From Prinsepia uniflora (Eukaryota > Streptophyta > Magnoliopsida > Rosales > Rosaceae), in assembly GCA_032719365.1 (NCBI GenBank), contig CM064867.1:57290601-57354600 (forward strand): a DNA stretch of 64,000 nt, given 5' to 3'. Position numbers and translations under genes: made by a program. The first letter of the stretch is position 1; every line of letters begins with the position of its first letter. The notes under the pieces are model-generated. The model did no database searches. It saw only the letters and a list, made by a program, of their open reading frames with translations, and was not told the DNA's origin. Positions 10,384-22,480 of the stretch are shown here, piece after piece.

Positions 10384-12334
10384 GAGTTTGAAAAATGGAA
10401 GAGTCTCCATGAAGATGCTTTCCCTGAAGGTGTGGTTGTTGCACTTGGCGACGCTTGTGCAGCTACGAAGACTCCTAGGGGAGCTATTTCTAGAAACAAG
10501 AATGCGAAGCTTCTCTGGTGGATCCAATATCACCATCTGATCATCAACTAGGGTTTCAAGTTTCCTTTTTTGAAGCTCTTCACCATGATCATCTGCCAGA
10601 TCGGGTGTTGCCCTTCCCAGTTGCATGTCGACGTTTACTGCCACATCATGTTCTTTGAGAAGCTGAACGAGCTCTTCAACTTGGAGCTTACTGAAGATGA
10701 GTTCTGGCATTGCTACTCGGTGGAGCACAAGCCGATCCTCGGCAAGCGGAGTTCACAGCTGGTACCAAAGATTGAGCTTTTCGTGGGCACGTCATTTGAT
10801 GACGAATTGTACCAGACTTCGTGCATTGAAGTTGGAGGCGAGTGGGATCGTAAGCGCGTCTGTAGTGTGAACATTGCTTCATGCTACCGTGGCCCATTAG
10901 ACTTGTACACCGTCACCAAGTTCCATGTTGACACGAGGAAGGTTGACAAAGTCCTTATGGTTCCTCCGTAGTGTCGTGAGATGAACTGGTTACTTAGTCC
11001 TCGTAGGTGCATCATTGGCGGGCATCCTCCCTAGGACTTGATCAAAATCTGGATCACTACCCCGTGGCATAGGAAGCAAAGTGTACAATCGGTGCGCACA
11101 TGCCAAGATGAGATGGGCGCCTCTCTTACGAAGGTGCTCAACCAGTCCGTGCTCCCAAGTAGCACTCCCCAGGTCGCGTCTTGTCCTTCGAGCCCAACAG
11201 GATCGTCCAACAAGCGCAAGTATTTAGGTGAGCCTCAGATAAGTCTGGTGAAGGGTGCAGTCAGGTCCCCGAAGAAGTTGAAGGTTGATCATGCTCCTCC
11301 TGAAGTTCAGGTGGTGCCCCCCGCCCAGGTGTCAGCTGCACGTTCCCCCCGCCCCCCGTAAGAGACCAACTTCAAATCTTTCGAAGAGAACATACGGTAA
11401 GGTCTTGGGTGCTGATCAAGGAGGAGTCAGAGTTGCTTCCGCGAAGGTGGGGAACTCTCATGTTCGTGAAGCCAAGATGCCCTCGAAGTGCGCCAAGAGT
11501 GGAGTAGCGCAGGAGGTTTATGATAAGGTCGTCAAAGAGCTTGAGATTGCAAAGGCAGGGGCTTGTAAGCTTTCTGAAATACTGAGTCACTGGTTCAGTA
11601 TCCAGGCTGACATTGAAAAACTCAAGTTTGAGCGCACCGTGCTTCTAGAATCTCATACCCGACTTCAACGAAAAAAATTAAGATTTGGGTAAGAAGGTGG
11701 GTTTGCTAGAAGCCAATTTGGATGAATTGAGGAGTGTCCAAGCCGAGAAGTTGTTAGTGGATAGTGAGTGGGACATCGCTCTCGACGAGTCTGAGTTGGT
11801 GCATGACTCCCTGCTAGATTCTCGGGAGAAGATTGAATTCCTGGAGGTTGAGGCGGAGCGAGCTCGTGCTGAGATTGAATGTTTGAAGTCCTAGCCATAC
11901 TCACCTCCTTGTGCTCCCCATGCCCCACGCCAAAATGTAGAGGAGCTCGAAAATTCTGTGGAGGATTTGAAGCTAAAGATGTTTGTGGAGGTTGCAGTGA
12001 GTCCGAGATGGAGACGCGCCTTGCTCGTGAATATGTCAAGGTGTATCTCGATTGCCAGAACAACATGTCCCCTAATTACTCAATTCAAGAAGGAGACATT
12101 GAAGATGCGCCCCAGTGGGCTACAAACTTAGAGCAAGAAGTGCAACATGGAGAGGTGACCCCTCCTGAGGTGTCAGATCCTGAGTATCTGAGTTTCCCAG
12201 AGCAGTTAGGTGATTACCACATTCCACACATTGGTGACCTGTTCTACGATGGGATTCCTGAGACATTGAGCGAGGACTGGGCCCAATTTCAACGTTCAAT
12301 GGGTCTAAAAGATGTGCTTTCAAACTTGCCTTAG
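10384..12334 (+). pseudogene. Broken coding region, gypsy-type transposase-like N-terminal region plus coiled coil
   Basis: Four overlapping plus-strand frames make one decayed protein. The first part (to 10971) includes CCPSQLHVDVYCHIMFFEKL and DEFWHCYSVE. This layout recalls the plant 'putative gypsy-type transposase' N-terminal region (Pfam Transposase_28), found on proteins of Tat/Athila-type transposons. The middle (11038-11361) is Ser/Pro/Lys-rich. The third part (11285-11692, and 11685-11894 after a frameshift) is rich in Leu, Glu and Lys heptads, likely coiled coil. The tail (11950-12334) is acidic and ends at a TAG. Stops near 10549, 10969 and 11035 and at least two frameshifts break it. 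The N-terminal resemblance is from memory of the family style, not a search. Confidence 0.45.
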
Positions 12335-12565
12335 ACTTGTAGTGTAGATTTCTCGATTTTTTAGATGCTTTATCAAATAAATTGTTGAGTAGTCGACTTC
12401 TGACCCGCTAACCTTTTCTTTTGTTTTGTTAGTTCAAGTGGTTGAGCAATCGATATGTGGTTTGCTAATCTAGCTTTCTTAACATTATCAATATGAATTC
12501 TTCCTTTGCTTTCCGTCAAATTTCGTAGAATCTTAACCTTCATAGGCTTCTTTTGAGATGTCGAA
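12335..12565. other. Short stretch after the broken coding region, nothing recognised
   Basis: No frame, repeat or LTR mark is evident. It may be 3' untranslated sequence of the broken gene. Confidence 0.4.
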
Positions 12566-13290
12566 ACAAGGGCTCGTGTGCTGTTCCACAAGGGTGACCT
12601 TTGTGTATGGAAACGCTTGTTGGGAACTCGTTATAACTCGAAATTGAGTGAGGTTGATGGGGTTGGAAAGCTGAGTTTCGTACCTTTCTAATTTCCTCAA
12701 GATTGTTCCAAGGTGAACTGAATTGAGCTTTGTAGGACTGGTCGAACCTTGTGCTCGTGCGCTGGTACGTGCAATTAACCTTCGTGTACAAAAACATTCG
12801 CAGGGAACTTGTCACAATTCAGAATTGAGGGAAATCACCGGCGTTGGAAATCAAACTTCCGTACCATTGTAGGTCCGTCGAGTGGATGTCATGGTGATCA
12901 AAATTGAATGATATATGACCAAATCAATCTTGTACTTGTGCGTTGGTACATGCAGTTGACCTTCGTGTACAAAAACGTTCACTGGGAGCTCGTCACAACT
13001 CGGAATTGAGTGAGATCAACGGTGTTGGAAAGCTGACTTCCATACCTTTTTAGGGCGGTCAAGATCATGTTAGGACGATCAAAATTGAGTGATCTACGAT
13101 CGAATGAATCTCGATCCTATGCACTGAAATGCAGAATTGGACTTCACATGTTAAAACATTTGCCCAATGTTTGTCATGGCCTAGTGGTTGCCTCTCTCGG
13201 TGGGGTTGGAAGCATTTTTTTCGTAGCTTTCTGACTCCAACAAGTCGAGTTTACAGATGGTTTCATGTGCCTCGCTGGGACGAGCCTTGA
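12566..13290. repeat. ~182-bp tandem repeat, four degenerate units
   Basis: Units start near 12571, 12752, 12935 and 13116, each with a variant of ctcgtgcgctggta, then cttcgtgtacaaaaac, then aactcggaattgagtg, then gttggaaagctg. The spacing is 181-183 bp. Units are well diverged, the fourth most. Confidence 0.8.
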
Positions 13291-13430
13291 GCGCTCCGCG
13301 TGGCGAAGTAGCGTGCTTCGCATGGAGAAGGCATACTATGGTTCACGTGGCAAAGTCTTTTGAGTGCTTCTCATGGTGAATGCTTGGAGTGCTTCGCGTG
13401 GCGAAGGCTTGGTGTGCTTTGCCTGAATGG
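13285..13430. repeat. Minisatellite of ~30 bp with hairpin units
   Basis: Variants of gcttcgcgtggcgaag recur about every 30 bp (near 13298, 13314, 13341, 13368, 13392). The unit at 13392-13406 is a perfect 6-bp inverted repeat (CTTCGC and GCGAAG) around GTG; others are decayed. Confidence 0.7.
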
Positions 13431-13877
13431 TAATTTTAGATGTGCTTAACGACTTGTTCCCTCAACTCCTCGCTTAATTCAAGGGATTTTCTTAAGGCCA
13501 CAGAGTTGACGGTAGGATCATCAAGCTCCGCGAATGGTGCTAGAACGACGACGTGTGGCGAGATGATAGCGTTGGTTCCTAATGCAAGGGTGAATGGGGA
13601 CTCGCATGTAACTCACCGTGGGGTCGTGCGGTAGGCCCAAAGAACTCAGTTCAATTTCCGAAACCCAAAAAGAAAAACCCATCTCCAATCAAACTTGCTT
13701 TGATGAACACTAGAGCGAGATTGAAATTTGTTGACGACTTTTTTTGGGATCGCAGCGAGACTCCTTTCAAACTTGGCAGACCACAAATCACATTAGGAAG
13801 AGGTAATTGATAGAAGCAAGGTAATTACGTGACCAAGTAGGTTGGGGGCTGGGGTGTTCATGAATTAGGATTGTTGG
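13431..13877. other. Unique stretch, no convincing gene
   Basis: A 64-residue frame (13440-13634) shows no recognisable motif. Nothing else is seen up to the solo LTR. Confidence 0.4.
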
Positions 13878-16156
13878 TGTAACGACCTGTCGCTAATTTT
13901 AAGATTAATTAGGGATTAATGATGGATTAGCCTCGCTAATTGGGGATTAGTCGAAGATTAATGGACGTTCGGGGCGAAATTACGATTTTGCCGCTAGACG
14001 AGGGCGAAAAGTTAGCTTTTGACCCGGGAGGTCTGATGGCCGAGGGCCAAGAACCGTTGCCTAGATCTCGTCGATATGAATCCGTAGACAGACGACACGT
14101 CGAATTCGGACGTTAGACAGAAAATTTACGGTTCACGGAAGTTTGAACATACTATTGCACGTTTTACGAGACGAGGGACTTTTGGCAGCAAATGGGCCCC
14201 AGATATTTGTCCCTGGCCCATGGATGAGTGACAAGTTCCACTCATCCATTGCACACTCAAACATATTCATGCACCTCTTTCCTCTTTTTTTGTTCGACCA
14301 TTTCCCTAACCAAACCCGATCAACCCTTCAAACCAATCCAAACCCTTCCCCCACCAAATCATGTCTGAGAGACCAAGAGAGTGAGAGGAGGGAAGGATAA
14401 TGGTGGTGGCTGGCCAAGAGCAGCGGCGCCGTGGACGGCGGAGGTGACCCGTGCACGGTAAGCCCGATAATGCCACTTTCCTTTTATTTTCGATTTTACA
14501 CGTTCGGGGCCTTTTTAGGTGATTGGGATGAGTTTAATAGGTTGCTAGGGAGGTTTTGGGAAGTTTTTGGAAGATGGATGATGACTGTGAGCCTTGGGGA
14601 AATTTTGAAAAAACTGAACCGTGAGGCGAAAGTTGAACCGATGGGTTTTAGTAGGTTTTAGGCGATTTTGATAGCATAGAAAGATTCCTAGGGTCGAAAT
14701 AAAAAGAATGGAATTGAATTGGAGGAAAAAGGATGAAAATTGTCCAAGTTATGGGGCTGGACCGGATTACAGAGAAAAGCCGAACTGGCCGGTCGGACCG
14801 GTCAGTTGGAGGTTGAAGATGACCACTATGCAGTGGCGCGTGGCTCCCACGAGCAGGGCCTTCTGGCAGCGCGTACGGGAGCGTGGCCCACTTTTTGGGG
14901 AAACTTCCGACATGTAATTTCATCTATTTGATGTAGCGAACATTTTGGGACTGGTTTCGAGTTTATCAGACATCGTCTCGATATAGTTCGGGTTGTCCGA
15001 AGGTTTAGGTTAGCGTTTAAAAATAGTTAAAAATCCTGAAAACTTAGGGGGCTTTATTGAGGGGTTAATTAAGTAGTTAGTAACCTTCTAAAGTGATTTG
15101 GATAGGTTTGGGAATCCCGGAGACGGCGATTGACCAGAGAAGACGTACGACGCGCGTATCGAGGCAGCAGCGCAGACGGTCTGTGAGTGGACCTTTTCTT
15201 CGAACTCAATGCATGCATAAATTTTTTATTAAGTTTTTAATATATGTTTTGTGATTCCATGAGTGCATTTGTGTGTGTGTGTTTACGTATTGGCACACAT
15301 TTTGAGGTTTTCGGTTTTATACGTGCTTATACGCGTTTATGGTTCAGTTTTCGATGAAATGGTTTTGAAAAGTAAACAACCCATTTGGTCTTGGTTTTGA
15401 CTCGGGCATGAGACCCATTTGAATTTGTTTTGGCTCGGGCATGTGGCCCTATTGATGACCTACGGTTCTGAGTCGTAGTCGCAACGGGTGCTGTGTGCAC
15501 GGCGACGGACGACATGACGTTCGCCTCCAGACTGAGGATGTGTTCCCACCGGAGAGGTCACGATGCATGTCCCATTGTCGAGCAGCCACTAGAGGCTCGA
15601 CTTCGGAGTGCTGACTGTATCGGAGAGCGATCGGTGACGTTTGCACCGTGATCTATAGGTGGTCGCTGTAGTGATATGTTCACGACGACATACCAGGATT
15701 GAGAACGGTCCTGGATTGATGGTTGCACACTATGATCAGAATCGTGACTGACCCTGAGATATCGGACTCGATGCCCAGTTGAGTTACGAGTTCGGGCTTA
15801 AGTCCCAGTTAATTGTGAAATCGGGCTAGAGGCCCTGTTGAATCATAAGTTCGGGCTGGCGGCCCAGTTGACTTGTGTTTTCGGGCGCGAGTCCCGTTTA
15901 TGGTTTTCTATACTAGTATGTATATACCCTCGTTACGAGCGTATTGATTGGTCTCCTCCAGACGTCGACCTGGAGAGTAACGATCCACTACCCGAAATGA
16001 GTATCCCTATAGGGAGCCCATTTCAGGAGTGGGAGATATGATGTGGACCCAGACTAGATTCCGGGGAGATGCTCGGACTAGATCGGAAAACAAGACCTCC
16101 CAGATGGAGAATTCCTGAGAGTAGACTCGGAGTGAGATCCCGAGTAGTATGCATAC

Positions 16157-16168
16157 TTATATATATAG
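16157..16168 (+). promoter_or_regulatory. Candidate TATA box of family II LTR
   Basis: TTATATATATAG lies about 530 bp before the LTR end, inside the segment bounded by the inverted motif pair. Its place fits a U3/R boundary, but no transcript data support it. Confidence 0.4.
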
Positions 16169-16621
16169 AGAAATCGTGACATATATCGGGGATGAGTTCC
16201 CTAGGGGCTGTGTGCCCCGAGTTGACATCAGAAGATGTCTAGGATGGGTTATATATGTATATATGTATATGTGTATGAGATTTCATGGAGATGGTTTTGG
16301 GCTGAGACCCACATGTGTTGGTTTTGGGATGAGTTCCCATTGATTTGAGTTGGGCTGAGGTCCCAGGTACTTTGATTGGATTTTGGGCCAAGGCCCCATG
16401 TTCTATGTTGAGAAATGGTTTTCGAATGCATGCATACTTTTTAGTGAAGGGCATAAAGGTCTTTTTTATGAAAATGTTTTTATAAAATGTTTTTTTGTCC
16501 ACTCACAACTTTAATGTTTTGAATGCACTTTAGGTTGATCGCGGATGCGGACAGTAGCAGAGACGAGAAATCAAATTCCTCCTCCAGATCCTGGAGCCCT
16601 CTGATGACGGAATCATCCCTG

Positions 16622-16642
16622 GTCTGACACTTCATGTCAGAC
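16622..16642 (+). promoter_or_regulatory. U5 stem-loop near LTR end
   Basis: GTCTGACAC and ATGTCAGAC pair over 9 positions with one C-A mismatch around a TTC loop. It is the same element as at 57788-57808, where pairing is perfect. Confidence 0.6.
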
Positions 16643-16695
16643 GAGAGCAGGCACGTCCCACGTTAATCCTTGGGGATTTGGGACGGGTCCTGTCA

Positions 16696-17283
16696 GTTGG
16701 CCACTAGTTAGGAAATGTATGATTTTTTTTTTCTTTTTTTTTCTTTTTAATATTTTTTATGGTTTACTACATTGCATTATTAATTATTTTTATATTATGA
16801 CAAAAATGCCCTCAAATTTTGACCACCTCATAAGCTGACTAGACCATTTATTTTCCCCATGTTTTTTTAATGGCTTAACAAATGATAAATGTAACATAAG
16901 TACTCTAATGTTGGTGGTAGTATAGTTTGACTACTTCAAATCTAATTTTTATAGTTTGGGTACGAATTTGAAATGGCTATTATAGTTTGTGTACTTTTAT
17001 ATAGTTTTGCTTTCCAAAAAAATGAGTACGAATACACATTAACATAACACAAAATATATTTTAAATATTAAAAAAAACCCCAATTTGGTATGGTACATGA
17101 TGTAAGTTTGGAAAACCATTAAACTGAAGCTATACCAGACCAAACTGGTTTGGTTCCGCATTATACCGAGTTTTAATTTGGTTCACTTATTTGGTACGAA
17201 TTTGATTTGGCCTTATTTGGAACGGATTGGTTTCTGTATTTCTATTATGTATACCCAAGGCTACATAGAAACACATGTAAAGA
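16696..17283. other. AT-rich stretch with T-runs and a tggttt-rich block, no gene seen
   Basis: T-rich runs occupy 16722-16800. At 17090-17220 there are repeated tttggt/accaaa words, including the palindrome accaaactggtttggt. No frame is convincing. Confidence 0.45.
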
Positions 17284-19397
17284 TGTTATGACCCGGATCT
17301 TAATTGAGTGTTTAATGGGATTTTTTGGGATTCTTTCGAGATTTTACGGAATTATTTTAGCATGTTTGACCATTTTTCCCTTGGGTTTATACTTGACTTT
17401 CTAATTTGGGGAAGGGAAATTTGGGAAAGGGGGGAAAAGTAGGATATTTGTGGATTGGGTGCTTGTGGTTCATCCCTATTGGACTATTATCTTGAACCAC
17501 TTTCTCTCTCTCACTCTCTCTTTCTAGTGCAAACAAACCAAACACACACACCTATACAACCCATTAATTCTCTCTTCATTTTGAGCTACTTTTGGACCAA
17601 CCCAAGGTTAGAACCATACTCATTGGAACCTCACGAGCAGGATAAGCCCAATTTTTGAAAGAGGAGGGTGTAGAACATGGTTGGGGAGAGAGGAGGAAGA
17701 AACCTGAAACTTTGGGAGCTCATATCTTGGAATCCAGACACTTTCTTTAAATTCTGGACTTGGATTTGAATTTCTGGGATCGAGTAGATAGAATTTGATA
17801 TAAAGTTTTTTTAATTTTGTTGAGAAATGAAGAAGTTATGGAGATTTGAAGTTTCAGGCCTTCAATGGAGTTTTTGGGTGACCGACAGCAGCGGTCACGA
17901 CGACGCCACTGTCGTCTTCGGTTAGAGGGTGACATCAGCATGGACACATGGTGGGTGCCACGAGGCAGGGTGCCACGTGATAAGTGGTGTCACGTGGTAG
18001 GTCTTAGAGGGTGCCACGTGGTAGGGGGTGTGAGATGAAAGGCAACTTGTCAGGTGCCACGTTAGCTAGGGCTACGATCTTGCTCGTGGGCGGTGAATGG
18101 GGAAGGCTGCCAACCTTCCACTAGCACGTGATGGGACGTCATGGTAAATCTCGAGGTGAAGCTGGGCTTGTTCAAAATGTTTCGACGAGATGAATCTAAT
18201 GATGGTGGTTTTTGGCTGATCGGAGTTCATTTTTGGGTAGTTTTGGGCGTTTTTAGCCTCAAGATGTGTATTCGAGACGTGTTTACTATTCCAAGGTATA
18301 TGGGGTTTACTTATGAGCTTATAAGGATTGTTGATAACCTCTAGGTATTACTTAGGTAGGCAAGAATGCACCAGGGACTTCTGAGTACCGCACAGTTTGA
18401 CTATGAGTATACACTTTCTTTCTTAAATGTGATGCATGCATATTTGTCTATTTCTATGATTTTATGGCATGTATTATATTGTTATAAATGTTTTCTGGAT
18501 GAATTCTTGGTTTTAGAATCTATATATCGGTTACAGTTTACTAGACATAGGTTGATGAACTTTGGGAAAAATCGGATTTTGGGCGGATGCCCTAGTTGTC
18601 AATGTTTTGGGCTTTTGTGGGAATTTCTAAAGCAAGTTATAAGGGTTTTTTGGCAAAATTTTTTTCCAATATGTCCATCCTTATGTGATTGAATCGCTAT
18701 TTTGGAGTTGGACTCTGATGATTCTCAGGGACAGACTCAGTCATTGTTAGAGTTGGACTCCACACATACCGATAGAGTTGGACTCTACAGGATCCATCGT
18801 TGTCTAAGCATAGTACAGGGGAATGCCAGTTAGACCAACGAGACAAGGTTTGACTGTTATTGCTTTTTGTGTCTAGAGGTATCCATAATGGTTTACAACT
18901 GGGATCTCATGGAAGTGTGGACTAGGGTATCTATGTGTTTATTATGATTTATGTTGGACCCTTGGTTTATTTACATTGCTGCTTATTTGAAATCTACTGT
19001 TTCCTTTTTATGCATGCATGCTTTCATAAAACAGAGGAGAAAACTGATTATTTCTGGAAAAATGGTTTTCTATGGCTTTATGTTTTGTCCACTCGAGATT
19101 TTAATGGGTTTTCCTGCCCTCCAGGGGCTGATTTCAGGCTGAGGCATTATTAACCATGGAATGGGCGCTCAAATTTTACCAGAGTAGGATTCCGGTATTC
19201 ATTATTCTTTTATCTAGTGCTCCATGTAACCTTATTATATGCCCTATTAACAGTTGACAAGTGGACATTATCCCTTGTCTGAGATTGTTGGCATATTTAT
19301 TTTGAACTAAAGGTAGTCTCGGTATTTTATGCAATTGTGTCATACGGGAGCAGGTCCTTTCTCGAGTATTGATGTGTTTTCGGGGAGTCTCCTATCA
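17284..19397 (+). mobile_element. 5' LTR of element B, 2.1 kb
   Basis: It starts TGTTATGACCCGG and ends CCTATCA just before the decayed primer site (ttcgtatcaaatc, 19400-19412). It has the shared LTR layout: GAGTATACAC with ATGCATGCAT near 18403-18445, hairpins with TGG loops near 18710-18787, ATGCATGCAT near 19011 and GTCCACTCGAG near 19087. Pieces of the same LTR family recur at 28097-28611, 29022-29519 and 31249-32333. Confidence 0.82.
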
Positions 19398-19499
19398 ATT
19401 TCGTATCAAATCACTAGGTTTCTTTCTTGTGGGTGGCACACTTGTTGTGAATGGTAGTTATGTTACTAACATATGCCTCTTTTTGGATATCATACTTCC

Positions 19500-20460
19500 A
19501 CAACACCAGCCCCGTCCATAACTTGATAGCGATGATGTGGGTCGAGAGTCTAGGTGGGAACATATTATGGATCGTTTTGGCCAGGAATTTGATGCTGTGT
19601 TTCAAGGAGGAGAAACACCTGAAGGTTGGATATCAAGAGGGTCCAGCAACTTAGAGCCATTGAGTTACAAGTACAGCCGATCCAGAGGTAGCCGAGGCGC
19701 GGATCGCATGCTTCAAGCAGATTTTTTGGGTGATACATAAGCCTTCAAAGTCCACGGTGGAGATAGCCAACTTTTCCTGAGTGAATACGCTGGGAGATGA
19801 TGGCAGACAACATTACTAACTGGATTGGATGAGGCTACTGTGACTTGGGATTTTTTTAGGGAACCCTTCATGCAAAACTTTTATACGTAGACCTACCACG
19901 ATTCTAGGGAGATAGAGTTCCTACAACTGGACCTAAAAGACATGGCAATTGCTCAATATGAGGACAAGTTCTTAGATTTGTCACGGTATGCTCATGATAC
20001 GGTGACGACCGAGGCATGTTGGCTTTGTTGGTTCATGACTGGTCTTAGGAGCAAGATTTGAGCTGTTATGCTATTTGGGGCATATACCTCCCTCCGAACT
20101 CTATTAGATGTAACTGCATAGGTTGAGTTGAGTTTGGCAAGATCCCAACAGTAGTAGCAGTATGGAGGTTTGGGACGACGCCGAGAATGGCAGTATGCTG
20201 AGTCTTCCACTCAGGGAGCTTCGAAGAGGGGCTTTTCTAGTTCCGTTTCTTCGAGTGGTGGCCGTGCGGGTCGTAATGGTCGAGGAGTAAGATGAAGAGG
20301 TTCCCTAGGGTATTGGTCGAGGTTTCATTCATCTACTTAATCTAGGGGAACTTCTAGTGGACGTAGTGGACAGGCTACTTGGAGCAGTGGAGATGGGTGC
20401 TTCTTATGTGGTGAGGTTGGCCATTTCAAGCGGGAGTGTCGTTAACTCCTAAATGGTGAG
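19500..20460 (+). pseudogene. Element B gag remnant with CCHC zinc knuckle
   Basis: Gag is the structural capsid/nucleocapsid protein that packages element RNA in cytoplasmic particles. The retrotransposon gag core is visible at about 19840-20060 (TWDFFREPF, IEFLQLDLKDM, DKFLDLSRYA) but is cut by stops and frame changes. A complete zinc knuckle follows at 20398-20439: CFLCGEVGHFKREC, matching C-x2-C-x4-H-x4-C, and the frame stops one codon later (CGT TAA). Gag normally continues into protease here. It is clearly inactive. Confidence 0.82.
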
Positions 20461-20639
20461 GTCGCCGAATAGAAAACAGCAGAGCTAGGTTAGCAGTTGA
20501 CTACACCTTTTTTTACTGTGGCTATTGAGGGCCAAGTGACTCATCGCAGGGCTGGCTGGATGAATGGTCTCCAGAGGGGATGCAGCTAACCAATGAGAGG
20601 ACAAGCTCGTGTTTGCGGTTACACAGTATAAGGCTACCC

Positions 20640-20990
20640 GAGGTGGTGACAAGTACTCTATCTATCTTTGATCAGGATGCATGAGTGTTGATGGATCCCG
20701 AGGCCACACACTCTTTTATTTCTATAGGGTTTACACTATTTTTTGACTGAGAGTTGACCCCACTTGGTTAGGATATATGTATTAGTACTCTGACTGATGC
20801 TATGTTAGTAGTTGGTTTAGTGATCTGAGATTGTTCGATTTGGGTAGAGGGTTTCGACCTAAAGGTGAACTTGATCCCCTTGGACATCTACACCTTCGTT
20901 GTGATCTTATGGATGGATTGGTTGACTACTCATCATGCATCTGTTGAGTGTTATGAGAAGATAGTTGTCTTTTGGGGTCTCGACTTACCA
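20640..20990 (+). pseudogene. Element B aspartic protease remnant
   Basis: The retroviral-type protease that matures the polyprotein is represented by MDPEATHSFIS (about 20688), the decayed active-site region: its aspartate is followed by PEA instead of the usual S/T-G-A. The C-terminal part near 20880-20925 reads DIYTFVVILWMDWL, where the family usually has ILGMDWL. Two stops lie between the parts. Confidence 0.7.
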
Positions 20991-20999
20991 CTATTCATA

Positions 21000-22480
21000 T
21001 TTCGTGGGAACCAGCAAATACTTCCTTCGGGGGTTATCTCGGCCTTGGAGATTGAGAAGTTATTGAGGAGTGGATGTCAGAGATATTTAGCACATGTTGT
21101 AGAATCCCAGAATGTCTCAGTAAGCATTGAGGAGATACTAGTTGTGAAGGATTATCCTGATGTGTTTTGGAGAATTTACCCGAGTTGCCACCTTAGATGG
21201 AGGTCAAGTTTACTATTAAACTTCCTCCGTGTTCCCAACCTATTTCGTAACCACCGTATTCGATGGCACCAGCAAATTTGAGGGAACTGGAGGTTCAACT
21301 GGAGGAATTAGTAGATTTGGGGTTTATCCGACCTAGTGTGTCACTTTGGGGAGCCTCGGTGTTGTTTGTGCAGCAAAATGAAGGAAGTCTGAGACATTGT
21401 ATTGATTACCGGGACCTAAACAAGGGGACGACGTGAAACAAGTATCCTTTGCCACGTATCAAAGATGTGTTTGACCAGTTGAGGGGTGGAAAGTATTTTT
21501 CGAAGAATGACCTTCGATCTGGGTATCACTAGTTGACGATTAAGGAATTGGATATTCCTAAGACCGCCTTTTAGACTCCATATGGTCATTATGAGTTTTT
21601 GGTCATGCCTTTTGGGTTAACTAACACACAAGTATCGTTTATGGATTTGATGAACTGAGTTTTCCGGAAGTATTTAGATCATTTTGTGATCATGTTCATG
21701 GATGATATCTTACCATATTCGAGGAGCGATGAGGCACATGAGAAGCATTTGAGTTTGGTTTTGAATAAACTCAGGAAGAAGCAATTGTATGTGAAGTTTA
21801 CAAGTGTCAGTTTGGTTGACTAGCGTCAGAATTCTAGGTCATATCTTTTTCGGTGAGGGGCTAAGTGTGGACCCTCAGAATACGAAAACAGTTTCAAAAT
21901 GGCGTCAATCTACAACTATAACCGAGATTAGGAGTTTTCTCGGATTGGCTGGGTACTATAGTCATTTTGTAGATGGCTTCACAAAGATAACGGCTCCCTT
22001 GACATGCTTGACTCAAAAGGGAGTAAAGTTTGGGTGGGATGACCTATGTGAGTAGAGTTTTTAGGAATTAAAAAAACAGTTGACTACTGCTCCGGCCTTG
22101 GCCATTCCATATGGTAGTGGGGAGTTTGAGGTTTACATTGATGCATCCCTACAGAGTTTTGGATGTGTATTCATGCGCCATGGGAAGGTTATTACTTATG
22201 CATTCTGACAGTTAAAACCTCACGAGTTTAATTAACTTACCCATCACTTAGAGCTTGTCGTAGTTGTGCACACATTGAAAATTTGGAGGCACTATCCTTA
22301 TTGGGAGATGTGTAGGATTTTCACTGACCACCAGAGTCTAAAGTACTTATTTACTCAAAAGATGTTAAACTCACAGTAGAGGATGTGGTTGGAGCTAATT
22401 AAGAACTACAACGACACTATTGAGCACCATGTAAGGAAGGCTAATGTACAAGCTAATGCCTTGAGTAGAAAGTCCGCAAG
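21000..22480 (+). pseudogene. Element B reverse transcriptase and RNase H remnant
   Basis: The RT N-terminal region (GCQRYLAHVVE, about 21070) leads through FIRPSVSLWGASVLFV, DYRDLNKGT, and YEFLVMPFGLTN to the catalytic motif FMDDILPYS (two aspartates at 21701-21706). The connection and RNase H follow: SVDPQNTK and FLGLAGYYSHFVDGFTK (21804-22055), then VYIDASLQSFGCVF and FTDHQSLKYLF, ending at ANALSRKSA. At least eight in-frame stops break it. Known function: RNA-dependent DNA synthesis and removal of the RNA strand. Confidence 0.88.

Larger units (their letters stand above)
13878..16695 (+). mobile_element. Solo LTR, family II, 2,818 bp
   Basis: It starts TGTAACGACCTG, ends GGGTCCTGTCA, and is flanked by a perfect target duplication gttgg (13873-13877, 16696-16700). 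The absence of a second LTR or internal DNA makes it a solo LTR from intra-element recombination. Internal marks in order: U3 palindrome (decayed, about 14221), GTGAGTGGAC at 15183 followed by ATGCATGCAT, hairpin units (15770-16400), TATA-like tract, ATGCATGCAT at 16425, GTCCACTCAC at 16499, U5 stem-loop at 16622. Confidence 0.93.
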
